64,000 nt of DNA from Membranipora membranacea (Eukaryota > Bryozoa > Gymnolaemata > Cheilostomatida > Membraniporidae), in the NCBI GenBank assembly GCA_914767715.1, contig OU612071.1, positions 24,921,681 to 24,985,680 of the forward strand, written 5' to 3'. Shown here piece by piece: positions 57,348 to 64,000 of the stretch. A program made the position numbers and the translations under genes. The number at the start of each line of letters is the position of its first letter. The first letter of the stretch is position 1. The notes under the pieces were generated by a model. The model saw nothing but the letters and a program-made list of their open reading frames with translations, was not told where the DNA came from and did not search any database.

Positions 57348-58382
57348 CTGGAAAAAAAATGGGGATATGGATCACAAGATTAAGTGAACAATATCCAACC
57401 AAAAATTCAAATGCTTTAAATGCTTATCAACAAAATATGCGAGGGTGGCCAAGGGTCTAAATTTTATTTCTGGTTTCAGACCTTGGGCCCATCAAGCAGT
57501 GAATGTTCAAACTGGTGTCATCACTGTAATATAAGGGGCAACAGTATCTTAACCCAACAGTATTAATATTATAACCTATCACTTCGATTTGAATCATCAA
57601 CGGCTGACAACCATCTGAGCCCTAGCAAGTAAACATGCCTATGTTCAGACTAAATTAATACCTTATTCAGACATCGAAAGTGAGACATAAAAAAACGCCT
57701 CCACCCTGCAATCAAAGATGACTAAAATAAAATATTTGGAATTTATTCATCTTTTAGTCCTTTGTTATCATTAAAATGAAGCATCCTGAGCAAAAATGGC
57801 AATGAAATGGTGCTGCTACAAAATCAGTTTTGGTGTGAAATTTAAAGTAATGAACCTCTGAACCAAAAATATTCAAGGACTGAACCATTATAACCATAAC
57901 TAACCTTCTGAACAGTTGAGCTTAACGCATAAGTCAATCTCCTCACACATGAGCCCACAGAATCCTATGAAACAAAAATGGTGGTTCAAATCAAGATCAA
58001 TGCGGACAACAACTATTTGAACAAGGTGTCTGCAATCAAATACACCAAAAAGTATGATGGAATTTTGAGCACTGAGGTGAGGTTGTTGTGGGACTTGGAT
58101 ACAAATGAAATGATGATGTAGTCCATCTCACTTGCATATGTATAATACGCTAGAGTACAAATTCTACACAAAGTCAAAAGCTATGTTATTCTGGGAGCAA
58201 TGAAATGGATCGTATCTAGGTAGAAGAGATGATAGTGTTAGTAAGCTAGGTGCCAAGGCACCAAGAATTCAACATCTGTAGACTATTGTATGTATTGGAT
58301 GTGCGAGAGAGACTAAAAAAAACTGAAAATAAATATGTTATTCATTGTTAACATTCAGGGAAAGTTGGTTCTTGTCACTTAC
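57348..58382. other. Probable intron of the RecQ-like remnant
   Basis: AT-rich, bounded by a donor (GAG/GTAAGTG at 58383) and the acceptor at 57348. No other feature. Confidence 0.5.
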
Positions 58383-58508
58383 CTCTTTGTTTGATTGTGA
58401 CTGCTGGGGTTTGTACAACTCAGTATCATGGTCATACAGGAAAGGGTGCTGCTAGGTATAGAAGAGATTTCCCAAACCGGTTGGAGCAATGAATATGGTG
58501 TCCATTCC
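58383..58508 (-). pseudogene. RecQ-like helicase, Walker A exon
   Basis: Reads GMDTIFIAPTGLG, where families have PTGxGKS (ATP-binding Walker A). The lysine codon is damaged: a one-base loss gives N-L-F in this frame, while shifting restores K-S-L-L-Y. Then QHPFLYDHDTELYKPQQSQS leads to a good donor (GAG/GTAAGT). It lies upstream of the DEAH exon in correct order. Confidence 0.65.
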
Positions 58509-60299
58509 TTAGTTAGGCTTTTCTTCAAAAAATATGAATTGATAGCCTGTAACTGTTCTTGTTTTACTTACTGATATGTTTAAGTTTGTTTGAATAATGT
58601 CACTTTTTTCAGAATTATCCATCTTCCTTCATATCATTATATTACTGTTCAGATTTTCCATATCAGTGAGTGTAAAACAACAAAATAAAGGTAAAATGAC
58701 CCTATAATAATTGTCACAGTTAAATTGTTCCTGACCCTCCGAAAAGACTACAGGCCCGCCCTGCCTCCCCGCGCACCCGCTAGTTTCAGTATTGCGCATA
58801 TATTTTGAGTTTGTGGGTTGTACTTATATTGTCTTCATAGGTTTCCAACTGCTAGGAAGTTTTTGCAAAATGGCATGAGAGGGAAACTCCGGTAAATGAT
58901 TTTCTTCAATTCTTACCCTCTTGGGGGTTGGTAAAGGAACCCCCTAAGCTCATATCAGTGTGTTCAAGTACTACTAGTAAAGCAGTAGGACTTTAAGATG
59001 GGTTGGGCCATTCATTTTTTCACTTGGCACAAATTATGACTTGCGATTTTACGGTCAGTTACTGCATCACAAGTACCCAATGTATTAGTTACGTTACTTG
59101 TGGAAAGAAGTAAGTTTTTCTCTTTATCTCCTTGCTTGTAAGGTGTACTGCCTCCATGTTGGCAGGCAAGAAGACCCTGCACACCCAGTGTATGAGTTTC
59201 AATCGCTATACATGCATGCCTTTACGTGCACGGCCACGCCAACAAAGGTGTAACAGCTAGGATTACATTAGAAGTCAATTTTCTTTTTGCTTTTTGGTAA
59301 TGTTGTCTTATTGGGTTAGAAAATTCGCTACACATTCACAGAGACATGATTTTGTTGTATTTCCTTGCCGATAATAGATGAAACTGTGTTAGAACTAGAC
59401 ATAAATCAAGCAACGACCATAACATTTCAATACCTCTATGCAAACAGAAATATGAGTTCAAGCACACGATTGACTAGATAGAGAGTTCACATAAAATAAT
59501 AAAAGCACAATGCTTCAGTATTTTGTAGAAAAAGACGAGAATACAGTCCATGGTAAAAAAAATTGAGTGCCAAAGTAATGGTAGATAAGTTAGGTTTAGT
59601 AAAGTTGTCACCAGTTACATGTTTAAAACACTGATAATGAAATAGAGTATGAATATGAGGAAAGAGAAAGTAAAACTAATCATTGCAATCATTCCACTCC
59701 TGATCCTAGCAGTCAGTCTCACATGAGTCCTTAGTGAAGTTTAGCACGCATGCTTATCGCTCGTGTGCACCAAAAAGGTTTCCAAAAACCAGTAAGACAG
59801 ATATGTGATCTATCTCCCAGGAGGAATCATTTTCCATATTTTGCAGCCAATAAAAGCATACCAACAATATACAGTGGCGTTTTATCATGTTTCCATTGCG
59901 CACACTATCATTTGGGGGTAAACAGTAGTCCAGTTGCAGTTTTGAGATCTCCAGTTGGACTCCGAAGAAGTGGTGACCGGTTCTTCTGCAAAATGAAACA
60001 ACAATATCAGTGAACAGACAATGGATGGTCTTTATCCTTTAGGAGAGAAACTAACATTTATGGAATTCAAACAAAAATACTCAAAACCTGCCCACATACT
60101 GTCCACATAGTATTGGAATTGTTATCTCATGTAAAAGAAAAGACAATTTCTTAAGCTACTGCTGCCGGGCAGGGACATGGGTGCTCATCATACACAGGAC
60201 ACTATATTGAGCGTTAGCTTGGATCACCATTCAATGTCATGCCGCAACCTCAATAACCTGCCTCACTTATGTATAGGGTGTCCTTTGAAAGTTTATCAT
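58509..60299. other. Non-coding stretch
   Basis: No recognisable gene. The plus frame 59750-60013 has no domain. A locally GC-rich piece (58740-58800) stands out but has no structure I can name. Confidence 0.5.
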
Positions 60300-60555
60300 T
60301 AGGTGCTCATTAAATACTGTATAGCTCAAAGATAAGTAATTGAGGCTTTCATCTCAGAATTGTCACTCATGTTTTTGCTGAAAAAGTTACTCAAAATCAG
60401 GGAGTGTTATCAATGGTCAATTCCATTATCTTTTCAAACATCACCATGATAAAAAGTCACCGAGTTCATTGTTTTCATACTCTGATTTTGACGATTAGTT
60501 TGCGCAAATTATAAGCCAATTCGAAGATTAGAGTCTCAATTAGTCGAAGTGTAAG
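60300..60555. mobile_element. Fold-back MITE, family F2, copy 3 (worn)
   Basis: Left arm GTGCTCATTAAATACTGTATAG, TTGAGGCTTTCATCTCA, GTCACT; right arm TCTGATTTTGACGATTAGTTTG, GCAAATTATAAG, GAGTCTCAATTAG. Same design as the 11.5-kb element but more diverged. Confidence 0.75.
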
Positions 60556-60724
60556 TATATAACAAATGATTCCAACATGCATCAAGAAAGGATCACCCAC
60601 AGTAGTGCGCAGTAAACTAGCGAAGACAGACAAGTCTCATGATCTTTGCAAGAGCTATGGTTATGACACTGTACAACATTGTGAGGCAAAGAGTTTTGAA
60701 TGAAACACAATTTTTAATACCTAC

Positions 60725-61276
60725 CTGCCACTTCTGGGCATACTGTCCCATCTCTTCAGCCAGTTTAATGCTCCCGGAACGGTTCAGATGACTCCATCCA
60801 TCGCGAATTCACAGCGACTGTAAGTAAAACGCTCATGCTGACCTAAAACAGAAAAATATGAGTGATTCAGCAAAGAGTCAGTACCAGCAGTCAGGCAAGC
60901 TACTGTCCCAGCGCCTGAACAACTCGCTGACACACAGATGTACTCCAGGTGGAATGGAAACATTTAGAGCACACAACCTGTCGTAAATTTCCAGAACTGA
61001 TGCACCTTTGCTAGCCAGGTCATTTGTTCCAACATGCACTAAAACAAGTTTATGCCTGAGTTTTAAGTTCTCCAACACCCACTCAGCTACACTTCCTACC
61101 CCCCTTCCAGGAAAGGAAACAACCTCCAAATCACACCTAACATCTCCAACATACTTGACCAAAGAATCCCCTACAACAAGAACAGCAGACTCGCTGCCGC
61201 TATAAACAGGCCCTCTTACCATCTTGATGAACAGCCTGTAGTAAAAACTACTGAGTAAAACTCGATTACTATTCAC
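60725..61276 (-). pseudogene. SGNH-hydrolase-like gene, copy 1 (broken)
   Basis: The 132-codon frame (60878-61276) reads AVLVVGDSLVKYVGD (catalytic Ser in GDS, residues 36-38), SFPGRGVGSVAEW (block II Gly) and VLVHVGTNDLASKG (block III, GTND 83-86). It ends with FRRWDSSLPDCWY-stop. Further down the minus strand VLGQHERFTYSRCEFAMDG is followed by a one-base shift and then HLNRSGSIKLAEEMGQYAQK, the DxxHLN block with catalytic Asp and His, and a donor (CAG/GTAGGT) at 60725. Compared with copy 2, about 25 residues between the two parts are deleted. SGNH enzymes hydrolyse esters. The substrate is unknown and this copy is dead. Confidence 0.8.
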
Positions 61277-61806
61277 AATAAATGGAAGGTGACAAGTTAT
61301 AGAATATATAATTGACTTAGCTGTAAATGTGAAGGTGTGAAAATATCAGTGTATTCACTACGAGGATCAAATCGATTATGAAGAGAGGTGGTCATTCCAG
61401 GACTTATGTACTTGTTCACAGACTCCCCTTGTAGGTAGCATTGGGATTATTTGTTGTTTTATGACCTATGTTGAAGGTATCCAGATTGGTAAAGGTAATC
61501 ATTGGATTATTTCATAAACCCGCAACATCTGACAATAGGCTCAAGTATCAGTTTGCACAGCTTCGAATATCATAAAGGAAGATGAATTCACCATTATGAT
61601 TGAAATAGACAAGTCTGGTTGCTTGGTTGCTGATGGATTTTCTTTCGTAACAGTAAGAACTAGAAAACTGCATTATTTTCTCATGTCATTAGGTTTTTTT
61701 AATATGAAGAAGGCCGATGCGTTTCAAACTCCGCATCAGAGACAGTGATCAAGTCTAAAAATGGTAGAGTATTGGCAACAGGGGGTTAAACTATAAACAT
61801 ACTTAC
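61277..61806. other. Intervening sequence
   Basis: Between the proline-rich exon and SGNH copy 1; no coding feature. Confidence 0.5.
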
Positions 61807-61995
61807 CGAAACTGTCACTGGCAGGCTTCGCCAAGATGACACCTTCTTTCTGTACAATGTTTCATCACTTCGGTGAGGTCTTGGTGGAGGTATCCTTAGT
61901 GGAGGGAACTCAATCAATTCGGCCACAGCAGGTGCTGACATCGACAGCGGTGGTGAATCCAGAACTGGTGTTTGTAGCAGCACACGTTTGAGACT
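61807..61995 (-). CDS. Proline-rich linker exon of the SGNH gene family
   Basis: Exactly 189 bp (63 codons) between a strong acceptor (TTTCTGCTGTTTCAG) and donor (TCG/GTAAGT). It reads SLKRVLLQTPVLDSPPLSMS, APAVAELIEFPPLRIPPPRP and HRSDETLYRKKVSSWRSL. It starts in phase 0, which matches the phase-0 donor of the SGNH exon at 62737, so the two can be spliced in frame. The next exon was not found: the copy-1 frame is in the wrong phase. Function likely a flexible linker or tail. Confidence 0.6.
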
Positions 61996-62736
61996 CTGAA
62001 ACAGCAGAAATAATAAAAAATAATGGTAAATCATCAACCTTAATACAGGCATGCATATGTTCTCAGTCTTTTGGTGAAAATAATCAGTCTCAATCTATGA
62101 TATGAGCCACAGTAATAACGTAAAAGTTGCTTCATAAAATATATCTGGTCACACACATCAACTAACCCGAAAACTCAGATAGAAAACATATTGCATGAGG
62201 ATAGATAAAGTGATTTCAATCTTTTGGGACAAATATGTCCAAACTTCAGCGCCATATAGCGTCATATAGCGAGAACAAACGACTCCATATATACTTATAT
62301 CATACACTCACATATATGTGTATATGTAGCACATACATATATCGTAAAATAGGATAGTTCAATTACAATAACCTCTTCCACTCCCTACTGATATAACTAA
62401 ACTTCCCTATAACACAACCCTTGACTCACAAAACTGACATTACTGAATTTCTTTCAAAAGCTAGATCCCAATAAAAAATCAGCACCTTTTTTCGCCAGTA
62501 TTCTAGTCTCCAGTATTCTAGCCACTATTTCGCAAGATAACTGTCACACGCACACACACACATGTCAATCCACTTCAGAAAGGTAGTTATACCCAATCAT
62601 AAAATATATTGAGCACCAGCATTAGGGACATTAATAAATGTCTTCAATAAATTCAAGTTAGAAAAAACCATCAATACCATCCCACCAACTAATACAGCTA
62701 TGGTCAAATACTGTAAAATATAAATGTAAAGCTCAC
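61996..62736. other. Probable intron between SGNH exon and linker exon
   Basis: 741 bp, GT..AG on the minus strand, phase 0. Contains a short CA-rich microsatellite at about 62549-62564. Confidence 0.5.
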
Positions 62737-62988
62737 CACATGCCCCTTAGCGTAAGACGCAATCTCAACAGCCAGGTAGTAACTCCCATCTCTGTTCAAG
62801 TGTAATCCATCTCTTCCAAACAGACGTCGGTCACTACTAAAGCGGGAGCGGTGATCTAGAACAGAAATGTTAGAGCACGAGAGCAATCTGTTTAACTCTG
62901 TCACGTTTCTATTGAACCTAACTAACTGAGCAGCAGAGAGTGAGTACCAACAGTTAGAAAACAAGTTCTTCCACCTCCTAAACAACAT
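62737..62988 (-). CDS. SGNH-hydrolase-like gene, copy 2 (C-terminal exon)
   Basis: Reads MLFRRWKNLFSNCWYSLSAA, NVTELNRLLSCSNISVLDH and FGRDGLHLNRDGSYYLAVE, then KGHV and a phase-0 donor (GTG/GTGAGC). DGLHLN carries the catalytic Asp and His of the SGNH fold and is intact here. An acceptor-like CTAATTAG lies just upstream of the homologous start (LCISMLFRRW). The N-terminal GDS and GTND blocks are not found upstream before copy 3, so the copy is partial, or its first exon is lost. Confidence 0.7.
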
Positions 62989-63269
62989 ACTAATGCAGAG
63001 CTAATTAGTCATAGAATACAATAGGTCTGGTAACTCAGCAAAGATCAAACCAAGCTGGTATACATAATATAATCAACTCTGCCAAATGTTATCCCTTACC
63101 TTTAGAAACTTAAGCGGGTACCAAAAGCTGATCAACATTGGATTAATTAGAACTCCACCTTTTTTCATATTTTCCTGTTTCCAGCTGTCAGGCTCACATC
63201 CTGTAGGTTTAAGATTATTGGCATTTTACTTGGGTATGTAACACCACATCTTGTGAAAGTGACCAAAAC

Positions 63270-63590
63270 AAGGTAGTTACATCCCGGCGCAAATAACCCT
63301 CAGTTTCAGGACATGCTGTGCCATCTCTACAGCTAGGCAGATGCTCCCAGAGCAGTATAGATGAAGCCCTCGATTGCAAATGTACCACGGTTGTTAGTGA
63401 AACACTCTTGTTAGCCTGGAACAAAAAAAAGTCAGATTTGGCAAACAGTTGTACTAAAAAAAGTATTTGCGCTCCCCTAAGTTCTCCCACACACACTGAG
63501 CTACACTCTATACCCCCTCCCATGCAATGAAATAATCTCCAAACCGCATCAAACCTCTAACATACTAAATTTGTATGTATAAGAGGAACC
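63270..63590 (-). pseudogene. SGNH-hydrolase-like gene, copy 3 (decayed)
   Basis: 63465-63585 aligns to the block II region of copy 1 (VGSVAEWVLENL against SVAQCVWENL). 63290-63400 aligns to the DxxHLN region (GGGAGCAT.TGCC, GAGATGGCACAG), with stops and shifts. Orientation and order match the other copies, so three copies lie in one direction within 3 kb. Confidence 0.6.
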
Positions 63591-64000
63591 CGTTTTTGCT
63601 CTTGCTAGAGTCTGCCCCATGGTGAATTAGTGATATCAGCTGAAATAGAGATGGATTGCAATTATAAGCTGCATATGATGGAAAAGAAAGGCAATGATAC
63701 CAAATCGAGGTGTTACAATAACTACACACAGGACATAAGCCTTGAACTGTGATGCAGACTCTTGATGAACAGTTGTCACCTGTTTTGCTCAGTAGTCTCT
63801 ATTACAACTGTTCAACTCAGTTATAGAAATTAAATATGACTGAGCTGACATTTTACCCAGAAAGCATTGCGTCTGGCCAACTTCATCATCCTTTCCTTGG
63901 TTTAAGCCTACGGTCAGCTCCGCTGACATTGGATTCAGTTTATGTTTATTCCAAAATACACTCAAGGATCAGGGATGTAGCCTAATGTAGGATGTTCTTT
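63591..64000. other. Non-coding end of window
   Basis: AT-rich; no feature recognised. Confidence 0.5.

Overview
This window looks like intergenic and repeat-rich DNA from an animal nuclear genome, most likely a marine invertebrate. Apart from the first 9 kb it is AT-rich. Several exon-like segments have canonical AG/GT borders on the minus strand. The transposon families are typical of metazoans: APE-type non-LTR retrotransposons, hAT, Mutator-like and Harbinger-like elements, and a tRNA-derived SINE. No bacterial operon, rRNA gene, CRISPR array or intact ordinary housekeeping gene is visible. The species cannot be fixed from sequence alone.

Layout. 1-9018 is a nearly perfect tandem array of a 61-bp GC-rich unit (72% GC, 7 CpG per unit): 147 full units plus one degenerate edge unit, running off the left end of the window. 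It has only two common versions, T or G at unit position 40, arranged in blocks. 9-26 kb is AT-rich with fragments of non-LTR retrotransposons on the minus strand (15.7, 17.0-17.8, 22.1-23.6 kb), two families of fold-back elements (11.5 and 21.0 kb), and a small Harbinger-like element holding a MADF-domain reading frame (23.8-24.5 kb). 26-48 kb is a mosaic of decayed, mutually similar minus-strand modules. These look like old tandem copies of one or more unrecognised genes (coiled-coil, cysteine-rich, transmembrane and proline-rich tail exons), with transposase, ORF1-like and reverse-transcriptase pieces between them. 46.8-50.7 kb has a Ulp1-like protease exon and a 540-codon Mutator-like transposase, the best preserved gene in the window. 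50.7-58.5 kb is a RecQ-like helicase remnant cut up by nested elements, including two head-to-head hAT-like elements that share target duplications, a SINE-like unit and an 881-bp hAT MITE with exact 8-bp target duplications. 60.7-63.6 kb holds three decayed copies of an SGNH-hydrolase gene on the minus strand.

No genes here clearly work together as a pathway. The shared theme is mobile DNA and the decay of duplicated genes. The most unusual signals are the block-structured 61-bp array with no stop codon in any plus-strand frame, the inverted hAT pair with three identical 8-bp duplications, the same-strand transposase and Ulp1-like exon, and the duplicated module at 34.1 and 45.6 kb whose differences look codon-constrained. 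All calls come from reading the sequence; no database search was possible.
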